DNA of 56,773 nucleotides from JAUWOY01 sp034431315 (lineage in GTDB: Bacteria > Chloroflexota > Anaerolineae > VGOG01): contig DAOUDK010000037.1 in NCBI GenBank assembly GCA_034431315.1, positions 1-56,773 of the forward strand, given 5' to 3'. Each line of letters opens with the position of its first letter. Positions within the stretch are counted from its first letter, which is position 1. Below, piece after piece: positions 8,481 to 16,030 of this stretch. The position numbers and the translations under genes are program-made. Below the pieces are notes generated by a model, which saw only the letters and a list, made by a program, of their open reading frames with translations, did not search any database and was not told the origin of the DNA.

Positions 8481-8504
8481 CTCCTGTTCTCCTTGATTTA
8501 TGTT

Positions 8505-8595
8505 GCCTAACGTCCAGGCGTTTGCGAAGGCCCGCCGCAGGCCGGCTTTGGGCGGAGCGCCGAAGGCGCAAACGCCTTCTATGATCTCGTTAGCG
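8505..8595 (-). other. attC-like recombination site or strong cruciform
   Basis: On the minus strand the 91-nt segment begins CGCTAACG and ends CGTTAGGC, so the ends resemble R'' and R' (GTTAGGC fits GTTRRRY exactly). Inside, an 11-bp perfect inverted repeat (AGGCGTTTGCG at 8516-8526 and its complement at 8567-8577) encloses GC-rich imperfect repeats. It lies 25 bp upstream of the membrane-protein start. No integrase gene is in the window. Confidence 0.5.
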
Positions 8596-8660
8596 AAAAG
8601 CTGGCAATAGGCAATGCCTCAGCCTCCAGACGTGATGGGTTAGCTGCCTTATCCTCAACC

Positions 8661-10931
8661 CTAGAAAAGCCTCATCTGCCGTTCTTCTAAGAGCACGTCT
8701 CTCGGATTCTGTTGTTTCCAGATTGTCTCAACGGTCACGCCCATCTCATTTTCGATAGAACGTGAGTAACTGAGAATCTTTTCCAGATCCCGTGCACGGG
8801 ACAAAGTTGTTATCAGGCGGGCCATCATGATGACGGTTATGTCGCTGCGGCTCAACCTCCTGTTCGACCTGTTGAACGCTTCGACGATCTCGCTGGTTTC
8901 CTCAACACATTCGCTGAACAGGTCTAGCGGAACCTGCGGGAAGGGCTCTATCAAAGCGAGTTTGCGGCCAACGATGATGATATCAATGTCTATCGGGCTT
9001 TTGGCTTGCTGCTTCGGTATCGCGACCGACATTTCTGATTTCACGGGATGGGCGGCCTCGATGTAAAATCCCGCTTCGTGGATGGCTTCCAGGATCGCTG
9101 ACCAGCCTTCTGGCCGCGAGTGATGATAGGTGAAGATAAGCAACCCGTTATCTTTCAATACTCGGAGGCAGTCCCTGAATACGGCGATCAGATTGTCTGT
9201 GAAACGTTGCGAGTCTGTTTGCTGAACTTCCTCAGATGAGCGGGTAGTTTCTGCTTGAAAGACACCCTCACGGCCCATCATCTCTCGTATCCAGACGTAA
9301 AAGAAATCGGCCAACTGAGAGTAGTGCACGTTGTCAAAGAAAGGCGGATCCGTTATGACGGCATCAACGACACCATCTTCAATATCTGTCTGGCTGGAAC
9401 CTCCGCACGACAGATAGATGTCGAAGTCGCCTCTTTGAAAATCGTCGTAAACTGGTGCTATCTCGCCGCCCATCTTGCGGTTGATATTGAACACCTTCCT
9501 GCTCTGTCTTCTCCCGTTCACCCTGTCAGAAAGCTGCAATTCAAAGGGGTTGTCCTTGTATTCGAGGGCCCGAAGAACACGCCGCTCGAACAGAGTTGAA
9601 AACGAGCCCGAAGATTCAGGTGTTCCCCACAGGTTCGCTTCCAGTGGCGTGCGTTCGGGTTTCAGGATGTGATGAGAAAAGGTGTGTCGCACCGCTCCCG
9701 TTCCCTCTCCCTTGAAGGAACAGAACATGCTGTTAAACTCGAGACATCCCGACAGCAGACAGGCAAACAGAGCGCGAAGGGGGTCTTTCTCGATATTACG
9801 AATCCGCTCGCTCAGAATACTCAAGCACAGCAGTTGACGGTCGTTGAACATCTGGTGCCAGTGGGTATAATTGTAATTCAGCACTTGATCTGTATTGTAG
9901 CCTGGTTCAATCGTCACCTGAGGATATGCATAGTTACCCGTTCTGAGTTCCGAAGATGCTCTCCCATAGAGAGCCTGATCGTACTCATCAACGGGGAGAT
10001 ATTCTTTACCTCCATCGGGCTTGAGAATCATCTTGGCGTACATGCGGTGACGGGGCGGATGATCCAGAGCACCTACAGCTTCGATAATTGGGAACGTGCT
10101 TTGGCAATCAGGGCACGTTGCCTTTGTTCTGCCCGTTGAACCCTCTTGGGGATTGTAAGATGTGCCGCATTGGTCACACGTGACTTCTGTCTGATATACC
10201 ATTATGAAATTGATTGCCTCGCAAGCGGGGCACAGGGACTTTGCCTCTGGTTGTTTGCTGGGATTAGCGTGTTTGGCAAAGATGCGGCTATTGAACAAAT
10301 CAATTTGCGCGCCGCAGCAGGGACAGGGAACAACCTTCACCCAAAAGTAATAGAGCACATCCACCAGACCGTGATGCTCGACCTGCGCTTTGTAGTAGTC
10401 CTTGATTCTGTGGCTCACGTCCCTTTCAATAGCCTTGAAAGTCTGCCGCACTTCGGAGACGTCGTGCGTGCTCAACGCATTCCTGACCATGAAGTAGGAA
10501 ACCGGGTTGATGTCTCGTCCAATGACACGGCATCCCAACTTGTACGCTTCCCCAACCGTCGTTCCGCTTCCCATGAATGGATTGTAGATGAGTGTGTCTG
10601 GAAATTGGTTGGGTTTGTAGAACAAGTCGAGTATACCGTCTGATCCTCTGGCAGCCACGCCTTCCACAGGGACGCAGGCCCCCAACACAATGGCGCGAAA
10701 CACACTGCTGAGACGCCTGGCCCACCACTTGTGAATGTAGTAAACGGGTTGGTAAACATCTTTACGCCACGACTGCCGCTCGGCGATCTCGCTGATTTCC
10801 ACGAACGGAAAGGAACATTCGATGGCTTTTCGCTGTTTGGGATCCCATTCCATGGCTAATTCTTGTTCCGCGTAGAGCGATGCAGGCTGACGTGGGCCTC
10901 TGCTGGCGTCAGCAAGTTCGGCCGTTTGCAC
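8661..10931 (-). CDS. Zn-ribbon-containing DNA methylase (COG1743/DUF1156-like)
   Basis: This protein of up to 756 residues resembles large amino-methylases with an inserted zinc ribbon. Near the N-terminus PVYYIHKWWARRLSSVFRAI and YNPFMGSGTTVGEAYKLG (the FxGxGxT-type SAM site) are seen. Two CxxC pairs (CPCCGAQ, CPACEA) and then CDQCGTS and CPDCQS form ribbons at about 205-285. The catalytic motif appears late as AVITDPPFFDNVHYSQLADF (DPPF). It probably methylates adenine N6 or cytosine N4 in DNA. The open frame begins with GTG at 10931, two bases from the stop of the PIN-like gene; ATG 10853 (MEWDPKQRKA) is an alternative and neither has a strong ribosome-binding site. No restriction nuclease is seen next to it, so a solitary methylase or remnant of a defence module is possible. 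Confidence 0.82.
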   Translation of the reverse strand: MQTAELADASRGPRQPASLYAEQELAMEWDPKQRKAIECSFPFVEISEIAERQSWRKDVYQPVYYIHKWWARRLSSVFRAIVLGACVPVEGVAARGSDGILDLFYKPNQFPDTLIYNPFMGSGTTVGEAYKLGCRVIGRDINPVSYFMVRNALSTHDVSEVRQTFKAIERDVSHRIKDYYKAQVEHHGLVDVLYYFWVKVVPCPCCGAQIDLFNSRIFAKHANPSKQPEAKSLCPACEAINFIMVYQTEVTCDQCGTSYNPQEGSTGRTKATCPDCQSTFPIIEAVGALDHPPRHRMYAKMILKPDGGKEYLPVDEYDQALYGRASSELRTGNYAYPQVTIEPGYNTDQVLNYNYTHWHQMFNDRQLLCLSILSERIRNIEKDPLRALFACLLSGCLEFNSMFCSFKGEGTGAVRHTFSHHILKPERTPLEANLWGTPESSGSFSTLFERRVLRALEYKDNPFELQLSDRVNGRRQSRKVFNINRKMGGEIAPVYDDFQRGDFDIYLSCGGSSQTDIEDGVVDAVITDPPFFDNVHYSQLADFFYVWIREMMGREGVFQAETTRSSEEVQQTDSQRFTDNLIAVFRDCLRVLKDNGLLIFTYHHSRPEGWSAILEAIHEAGFYIEAAHPVKSEMSVAIPKQQAKSPIDIDIIIVGRKLALIEPFPQVPLDLFSECVEETSEIVEAFNRSNRRLSRSDITVIMMARLITTLSRARDLEKILSYSRSIENEMGVTVETIWKQQNPRDVLLEERQMRLF

Positions 10932-10932
10932 T

Positions 10933-11346
10933 CTACGCAGACGTCTCGGGCCAGATCAGTCTGTGCAATTGCTCATCACCCAGTTGCCAGTACTCGATAT
11001 GAGTCGGCCTGACCTGCGCTACTTTGCCCATGCGGGCCCTCTTGGTGCGGAACTCAGGTAGCCGTAGCAAGCGCCGGAGCAACCCTGGCAACTCGTATTG
11101 CTTATCGTTGCGTAAAGGAAAACAGAGGATGCAATACCTGGCATCCCGCAGCCCTCTATTCCAGAATCCCATGTCTATTGTCACAAAGGTGGGTTGACGC
11201 AACTGTCGCAGTAGAACTGGCACGCGGTCGTCCTTTATGACCTCGCCTGGACGCAGGTCACGCAGACGCTGGACAGTGATCCAGCGTGCAATAGGAACCA
11301 GTACTTCCAGGTCAAAGAGTTGATCGTCCAGAATGATCTGGCTCAT
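10933..11346 (-). CDS. PIN-like (DUF5615/Mut7-C-like) toxin
   Basis: This 137-residue protein follows a DUF433 gene with an ATGA overlap. Its pattern of acidic positions (MSQIILDDQLF, VPVLLRQLR, PTFVTIDMGFWNRG) fits the PIN-like fold of DUF5615-type toxins, where conserved Asp residues bind metal and cut RNA. In many bacteria DUF433 and DUF5615 genes form toxin-antitoxin pairs. Here the toxin would be the second gene, and the methylase follows within 2 bp, so all three may be co-transcribed. The family assignment is by pattern and neighbourhood, not alignment; RNase activity is inference. Confidence 0.65.
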   Translation of the reverse strand: MSQIILDDQLFDLEVLVPIARWITVQRLRDLRPGEVIKDDRVPVLLRQLRQPTFVTIDMGFWNRGLRDARYCILCFPLRNDKQYELPGLLRRLLRLPEFRTKRARMGKVAQVRPTHIEYWQLGDEQLHRLIWPETSA

Positions 11347-11609
11347 GCGATGACCTCAGTGGCGACCTGAAGGAGCGTGGAATAGTGTGTCTGTAGCGAT
11401 TGCGAGGCCAGAGAGATTGCCTCCTCAACCGCCGGACGGGTGAGTTCGGGCCAGCTTCTGAGCAGTTGATCCACCGAATAGCCTTTTGCCAAAAAGGTCA
11501 ACACTGTGTCCACTGGCACGCGTGTACCTTTGAAGGTCATCTGTCCATGACAAATCTCCGGGTCAATTACCAGGTAATTACCGATTTCAACTTTTCGCAT
11601 TGTTCCCAT
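11343..11609 (-). CDS. DUF433-family antitoxin
   Basis: This 88-residue protein carries the DUF433 signature: VIDPEICHGQMTFKGTRVPV, then VLTFLAKGYSVDQLLRSWPE and AVEEAISLA. DUF433 proteins are small winged-helix-like antitoxins that bind a PIN-like partner and usually repress their own operon. The ATG at 11609 is chosen because GAGGAG lies seven bases upstream; an ATG 15 nt further up overlaps that site. The stop overlaps the start of the PIN-like gene by 4 nt, as expected for a coupled antitoxin-toxin pair. Confidence 0.85.
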   Translation of the reverse strand: MGTMRKVEIGNYLVIDPEICHGQMTFKGTRVPVDTVLTFLAKGYSVDQLLRSWPELTRPAVEEAISLASQSLQTHYSTLLQVATEVIA

Positions 11610-11651
11610 TTTCGCTCTCCTCAACCAAAGTGAAGTTACTGATCCTCAGGC

Positions 11652-12332
11652 TCATTCTTGTTCGGCATAGTAACGATGCAGGCTGATGTCGAAGGTAACG
11701 TTGTTGAGCACGGATCCTATCAGCCGCGCGTTGACTTTTTCCAGCAGGGCTTTGGCCCGCTGAGCGTGATCCCTTTTGGTACCGCCAGCTTTGAAGACCA
11801 GCAGCACTCCGTCAACTTTGGAGGCTAACACGGCCGCATCGGTCACGGCGATGATGGGGGGGACGTCGAAGAGGAGCATGTCGGCTTGCTCCAGCAGGGC
11901 GGCGATGATTTCCTCCATGCGGCGCGAGCCCAGGAGCTCCGAAGGATTGGGCGGCAAGGGGCCGCTGGGAAGGAGCCAAAAGTCGGCGACACCAATCTCC
12001 TGCAGAGGGGGCTCCTTCATGGCCCTATCTTCACGGACCATTGTGGTGAGCCCCGCCCCGTTGGAAACACCGAAGATCGTGTGCTGGGAGGGGCGTCGCA
12101 AATCGCAATCAACCAGGATCACCCTCTTTCCTCCCTGGGCGATGGTGATAGCCAGGTTGGCCAGGGTCGTGGATTTGCCCTCCTCAGGGCCTGGGGAGGT
12201 GACCACCATGGTCCTGATGGGCTTATCCAGGCTGGAGAATTCCAGATTGGTGCGCAGCGTGCGATAGGCCTCGCTGGCGGGCGAACGGGGATTGGCTAAA
12301 GTAATCAAACTCTCTTTGCGGTCAGTTGTCAT
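11652..12332 (-). CDS. CpsD/CapB-type bacterial tyrosine kinase for exopolysaccharide
   Basis: This 226-residue cytoplasmic BY-kinase domain has Walker A (SPGPEEGKSTTLANLA), Walker A' (VILVDCDLRRP) and a Walker B-like MLLFDVPPI. It is the separate kinase half of a Wzc-type system; the membrane activators are the Wzz-like proteins encoded just upstream. The C-terminus HRYYAEQE has only two tyrosines, fewer than typical autophosphorylated Tyr clusters, so regulation may be reduced or use another site. It is the last gene of the GT4-Wzz-Wzz-kinase run; start ATG 12332 has AGGAGG eleven bases upstream. Role: control of polymer chain length or export. Confidence 0.9.
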   Translation of the reverse strand: MTTDRKESLITLANPRSPASEAYRTLRTNLEFSSLDKPIRTMVVTSPGPEEGKSTTLANLAITIAQGGKRVILVDCDLRRPSQHTIFGVSNGAGLTTMVREDRAMKEPPLQEIGVADFWLLPSGPLPPNPSELLGSRRMEEIIAALLEQADMLLFDVPPIIAVTDAAVLASKVDGVLLVFKAGGTKRDHAQRAKALLEKVNARLIGSVLNNVTFDISLHRYYAEQE

Positions 12333-12353
12333 CGTAAATCTATCCTCCTACAC

Positions 12354-13073
12354 TCATTTGAAACTCTTCAAGAAAGCCCAACGGCGTTTTCGCCTGGTCC
12401 TGGCGGGCGCGGCCTCCTCCGAGGTGATAGTGGGTATGGAACCCAGCACGGCCACGCCGACGTGGCGCTCCACGTCCTCGGCGGTGCGCACGATGTCCGA
12501 CTCCAGCCACTCCAGGAAGAAGGCTATCACCACCCCCAGCATCAGGCCGAAGATGCCCCCGGCCAGGGTGTTTATTTTCGTCCTGGGTTTGAAGAGACTG
12601 ACTCGGGCCTCGTTCCAGAGGTATACATGTACTTGATCGCGTTTGTCCTGACGCTGATTCCACTCGTCTTGTTGCTCCTTGAACACCTGGGCGAAGGTCC
12701 GAGCTATGTCGCTGGCCGTCTTTGTATAGTGATCACGGGCATCAATCTGGATGCCAAAGGTCGCTTCGTCGGCGCTGGTGGTGACCTTAGCCAGCAGGGA
12801 ATCGTTGGACATGTCCAAGCTCAGGCGGTCTATGACTTGAGCGGCAGTTTTGTCGTTCGTTATGAATTCCCTGTAACTGGGGAGCAACCCCTTGGCTGCG
12901 TTTTGCAGCCCCCAATCGGCTCGGGCGGTCCTGAATTGCAGCTTGATGCTGCCTTTGTATTCCTTCATCTGCATCTTGCTGAAGCCGTAGGCGCTGGCGA
13001 CGGTGATGAAGGCCACCAAGACAATGATCCAACCCCGCTTCCACAATATCCTGAAATACTCTTGTATTTCCAC
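12354..13073 (-). CDS. Wzz-type polysaccharide co-polymerase (second copy)
   Basis: This 239-residue Wzz domain protein has an N-terminal transmembrane helix (WIIVLVAFITVASAYGF), an extracytoplasmic helical region and a second helix near residue 205 (TLAGGIFGLMLGVVIAFFLE). A short cytoplasmic tail ends in basic residues that should contact the BY-kinase encoded 21 bp downstream. The GTG at 13073 is the likely start because GGAGGGAA directly precedes it and the protein then begins EIQEYFRILWKRGW, the usual Wzz opening. It has exactly the same length as the upstream Wzz paralogue, so the two may form a mixed complex. Confidence 0.85.
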   Translation of the reverse strand: MEIQEYFRILWKRGWIIVLVAFITVASAYGFSKMQMKEYKGSIKLQFRTARADWGLQNAAKGLLPSYREFITNDKTAAQVIDRLSLDMSNDSLLAKVTTSADEATFGIQIDARDHYTKTASDIARTFAQVFKEQQDEWNQRQDKRDQVHVYLWNEARVSLFKPRTKINTLAGGIFGLMLGVVIAFFLEWLESDIVRTAEDVERHVGVAVLGSIPTITSEEAAPARTRRKRRWAFLKSFK

Positions 13074-13142
13074 ACTTCCCTCCTCGATAGTGGTCAGTCT
13101 AATTGTACCATAGCCACCGCTTTTGGGCAAAACGGCGCTACG

Positions 13143-13862
13143 CTAGGGCAATTTCTTCTCCCAGGGAAACCGCCGACGACCGGGCAAGGGCGGTATCTCG
13201 CCCAGGACGGCCAGCCCCAGGGCCTCCACCTCGGCCCGATCGCGCACGGTGTCGTCCAGGTAGTCCAGCAGGAAGGCCAGGGCCACTCCTGCCACGAGTG
13301 CCAGGAACAGGCGGATGGGCAGGTCCAGCTTGTCCTTCAGGCTGCGAGCCACCGGTAACACCATCGGCGGGTCAATGAGGCGGATGTCGGCATCGGTGGC
13401 GCCAAGCTGGCCCAGGAAATCGGCGCTGCGCTCCCGGAGCACTTTGGCTGCGGCGTTAGCTATTTCCTCAAGCTGCGCCTGATCCCCCCAGGTGAGGTGC
13501 ACAGTTAAGATGCGATGCTTTCTATCGGCTCCCAGTGAACCGCGCAGGGTGCTGGCGGGGATGTCGAGGCCGTTATTGGCCAGCTCCTCACTAACCGCCC
13601 TGGCGAAGGCTTCGCTTCCCGCTATCTCCGTGAGCTCGTCAACCAGGTACTCCGAGGCCATCCAGGTGTAGTAACGGTCGTAGGCGTAGTAATCGTCACT
13701 TCTGGACTCAGGCAGCACGGCGACGGTGAAGCGCATGGAGGTTTGATAGAGAGCCGGGCGCCCTGGTCGAAAGACCAGACTACTAGCCAGGACGGTAGCA
13801 ACCAAGGCGATGAGAATCCAAAGTCGCTTGAAGACGATCCTCCAATATTGACGAAGCTCCAT
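13143..13862 (-). CDS. Wzz-type polysaccharide co-polymerase (first copy)
   Basis: This 239-residue protein starts MELRQYWRIVFKRLW with a transmembrane helix at about 15-32 (ILIALVATVLASSLVF), an outer helical domain, and a second helix at about 187-205 (LFLALVAGVALAFLLDYL). The proline-containing loop before the second helix (IDPPMVLPVARSLKDKL) is typical of Wzz/GNVR proteins. The ATG at 13862 has AGGAGG five bases upstream. It sits between the glycosyltransferase and the second Wzz gene and should tune chain length or export of the same polymer. Confidence 0.85.
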   Translation of the reverse strand: MELRQYWRIVFKRLWILIALVATVLASSLVFRPGRPALYQTSMRFTVAVLPESRSDDYYAYDRYYTWMASEYLVDELTEIAGSEAFARAVSEELANNGLDIPASTLRGSLGADRKHRILTVHLTWGDQAQLEEIANAAAKVLRERSADFLGQLGATDADIRLIDPPMVLPVARSLKDKLDLPIRLFLALVAGVALAFLLDYLDDTVRDRAEVEALGLAVLGEIPPLPGRRRFPWEKKLP

Positions 13863-13890
13863 GATGGCCTCCTGGGTGGGTGACGAGTAT

Positions 13891-13937
13891 GCCTCGTTCC
13901 TCGTTACCTCATTGACTCGTTACTCATTCCTCACTCG
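13891..13937. repeat. heptad-phased repeat overlapping the 3' end of the glycosyltransferase gene
   Basis: Units such as CGTTCCT, CGTTACC, TCATTGA, CTCGTTA and CTCATTC follow each other at 7-bp spacing across the gap and the last codons (KRVRNE and stop) of the glycosyltransferase gene. A related copy in the opposite orientation lies at 53850-53904. Confidence 0.75.
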
Positions 13938-15029
13938 TTTCTGATGCTCGGCGTATTTCTCCTTGATGAAAGCACTAAGCCGCTCCTTGAAGACCCGCTT
14001 GTCAAACCGCTCGGCGTGGCGGCGGATGACGGCTGGAGCGTAGCCAGTTTCATCGAATTCTTTGATCGCCTTGATCAGGGCCTCAGGTGTCTGCTCGTAG
14101 AAGAAGGCTCCTGTCACTCCTTCCCGTACTGTGTCCAGGGCACCGCCGGCGGCATAGGCAATGACTGGCCGCCCCGCCGCCTGGGCCTCCACGGGGGCGA
14201 TGCAGAAGTCCTCCTGGCCGGGCAGGATGAAAGCCCGGCAGCGGGCGAAGTAGTCGCCAATCTTCTCGTCGGGTACGTGACCCAGGAACTCGATATTGGG
14301 CCTGGCCAAGGCCCGCAGGCTATCACGATCTCTCCCGTCCCCGATGATCACCAGAGGTAGGCCCAGCTCGTTGAAAGCCCGCACAGCAAGGTCAATGCGT
14401 TTGTAGGGAACAAGGCGCGAGACGATGAGAAAGTAATTGTCGCGAGAGTCGCCCGGAGCGAACTTGGTTGTATCTACCGGGGGGTAGATTACAGCAGAAT
14501 CGCGGCGGTAGTATTTAGCGATGCGCCGCTGGACCGTCCGAGAGATGGCGACGAAGTGATCTACTCGATCGGCGGCAGCCCGGTCCCACAGCCGCAAGTA
14601 GTTCAAAAAAGGCGGCAGGGCCAGGCGAGCTAGCCTTCTCAGCCTCTCGCGCTCGGCGTAGCCGGAGTAATCCCAGAGGAAGCGGGTGGGAGTCAGGCAA
14701 TAGCAGATGTGCAGGGTGTCGGGTGAGGTGATGACACCGTGGCAGAAGCCGCTCTTGTTGCTGATGACCAGGTCGTAGCCTGTGAAATCAAAGTTCTCAA
14801 ACGCGAGGGGATACAGAGGGAGGAAGGGCTGGTGGTATCTCTTGACGAAGGGCAGCCTGTCCATGAACGAGGTGCGGATGTCCCAGGAGCGATATTCCTG
14901 GGGCATGGCCTGAGGCCAATACATAGCAGTGTATACTGGAGCCTGGGGATACATCTCCACCAGCGCCTCCAGAACCACCTCCGCCCCTCCCATTTGATTG
15001 AGCCAATCGTGCACAATGGCCACTCTCAA
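13920..15029 (-). CDS. GT4-family glycosyltransferase
   Basis: This 369-residue GT-B enzyme begins VAIVHDWLNQMGGAEVVLEA (acceptor-side N-domain). The C-domain has NYFLIVSRLVPYKRIDLAVR and the donor-binding GQEDFCIAPVEAQAAGRPVI motif. The segment CLTPTRFLWDYSGY also occurs in WbaZ/mannosyltransferase-like GT4 proteins. The start is taken as TTG at 15029 (LRVAIVHDW), with AGAAGG six bases upstream. A longer open frame upstream has no plausible protein similarity and crosses the promoter zone. It transfers a sugar to a lipid-linked or polymer acceptor in the cytoplasm and heads the Wzz/BY-kinase run. Its last codons lie in a heptad repeat. Confidence 0.88.
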   Translation of the reverse strand: MRVAIVHDWLNQMGGAEVVLEALVEMYPQAPVYTAMYWPQAMPQEYRSWDIRTSFMDRLPFVKRYHQPFLPLYPLAFENFDFTGYDLVISNKSGFCHGVITSPDTLHICYCLTPTRFLWDYSGYAERERLRRLARLALPPFLNYLRLWDRAAADRVDHFVAISRTVQRRIAKYYRRDSAVIYPPVDTTKFAPGDSRDNYFLIVSRLVPYKRIDLAVRAFNELGLPLVIIGDGRDRDSLRALARPNIEFLGHVPDEKIGDYFARCRAFILPGQEDFCIAPVEAQAAGRPVIAYAAGGALDTVREGVTGAFFYEQTPEALIKAIKEFDETGYAPAVIRRHAERFDKRVFKERLSAFIKEKYAEHQKRVRNE

Positions 15030-15061
15030 ATCTGACCTTCTCCCACTCTCATGTCGGCATA

Positions 15062-15090
15062 AGTATACCAGAAATGAGGAAAATAAACAA
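15062..15090 (-). promoter_or_regulatory. probable promoter for the polysaccharide cluster
   Basis: On the minus strand TATACT (15067-15062) is preceded 17 bp upstream by TTGTTT, a weak -35. It is placed about 35 bp before the TTG start of the glycosyltransferase gene. Confidence 0.45.
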
Positions 15091-15103
15091 GGGAAGATGG
15101 CAT

Positions 15104-15132
15104 TTGACAAGTCCACAGAGGCGTGATACAAT
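15104..15132 (+). promoter_or_regulatory. sigma-70-type promoter for the LysM protein gene
   Basis: TTGACA (15104-15109) and TACAAT (15127-15132) are separated by 17 bp, about 88 bp before the LysM start. It is divergent from the polysaccharide cluster promoter. Confidence 0.75.
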
Positions 15133-15219
15133 GCAAAAGGTTTTGAGACCTCTGGCTGACATTTTAACCTCGACCCTTGCCAAGGGTCCAACCAAATCAC
15201 GAGAGAGGAGGTGAAAATA

Positions 15220-15636
15220 ATGGGCAAAAGAAAACTGAGACTGGTGGTGATAGCCTTCGTGCTTGCTGTCATGATGACGCTGGCTCTAGCCCCGGTGGCT
15301 TCGGCTGGACCACCGGCCGGAGGGTATTGGTACCAGGTAGTGCCTGGGGATACCTGGTACGCGGTCTCCCGTAAGACGGGCGTCAGCTACTATACACTGT
15401 GGAGCGCAAACCCGGCTCACCAACATTGGAACAACTGGCTGTACTACGGCCATTGGCTGTGGATTCCGTACCCCCCTGCGCCGTCAGGTTATTGGTACCA
15501 GGTAGTGCCTGGAGATACCTGGTACGGGCTCTCCCGTAAAACGGGCCATAGCTGGTGGACACTGTGGAGCGCAAACCCGGCTCACCAACATTGGAACAAC
15601 TGGCTGTATGCCGGGCATTGGGTGTGGATTCCCTAA
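15220..15636 (+). CDS. secreted protein with two LysM-like domains
   Basis: This 138-residue protein has a Sec signal peptide (RLVVIAFVLAVMMTLALAP, cleavage near VASAG). It is otherwise two near-identical LysM-like units of about 48 residues: YWYQVVPGDTWYAVSRKTG followed by TLWSANPAHQHWNNWLYYGH, and again YWYQVVPGDTWYGLSRKTG. Each ends LWIP or VWIP. LysM domains bind N-acetylglucosamine polymers, so it may stick to the cell wall or to exported glycan. The unusual Trp and His richness is notable. The start ATG 15220 sits six bases after AGGAGGTG; a GTG at 15211 overlaps that site. The DNA of the two units is almost identical, pointing to a recent duplication. Confidence 0.85.
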   Translation: MGKRKLRLVVIAFVLAVMMTLALAPVASAGPPAGGYWYQVVPGDTWYAVSRKTGVSYYTLWSANPAHQHWNNWLYYGHWLWIPYPPAPSGYWYQVVPGDTWYGLSRKTGHSWWTLWSANPAHQHWNNWLYAGHWVWIP

Positions 15637-15780
15637 CTGAGAGAATCCTCCACCTGGGCAGTACTGCCAACCTTGACCATATCTGCGTCAGCCAGAGGTC
15701 TGGCATTATTTTGTCCATCTGGACAGGAAAGAACCGGGTTTTCTCCAAAAGCGTGGGGAAACCGAGGGACACGAACAAAA

Positions 15781-15810
15781 GCCAGGGGCAATGCCCTGGC
15801 TTTGTTTTGT
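15781..15810 (+). terminator. Rho-independent terminator after the LysM gene
   Basis: GCCAGGG and CCCTGGC form a 7-bp stem with a 6-nt loop (15781-15800), followed by TTTGTTTTGT. It lies about 145 bp after the LysM stop. Confidence 0.7.
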
Positions 15811-15850
15811 TGCACTGGTCGTGACTAATCAGGCATATCCGGAGAACACG

Positions 15851-15923
15851 GGAACACGGAATCACGGAGAACATGGAATCACGGAGTTTCCGCGACTCCG
15901 TACCTTCCGTGATTCCGTGTTCC
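15851..15923. repeat. 18-bp perfect inverted repeat in a heptad/octad-phased region
   Basis: The arm GGAACACGGAATCACGGA (15851-15868) recurs as its exact reverse complement at 15906-15923. The surrounding 15841-15930 is made of related units (GAACACGG, AATCACGG). No gene is seen in 15811-16030 apart from this. Confidence 0.85.
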
Positions 15924-16030
15924 AAACTCTAACGGAGATTGCTTCGGCGGAAAAGCGCCGCCTCGCAATGACAGGCTGGGTGGTTACCACTGGTCAAGTC
16001 TCCCCACCGCGCTCCTCCCGCCTATGCGGA

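Noticed and set aside
7800..8600. Integron integrase or attI
   Set aside because: No tyrosine recombinase motif is present in the window; only attC-like sites can be argued.
13920..15272. Upstream extension of the glycosyltransferase to 15272
   Set aside because: The extra 81 residues have no family similarity and overlap the divergent promoters; TTG 15029 has a proper ribosome-binding site.
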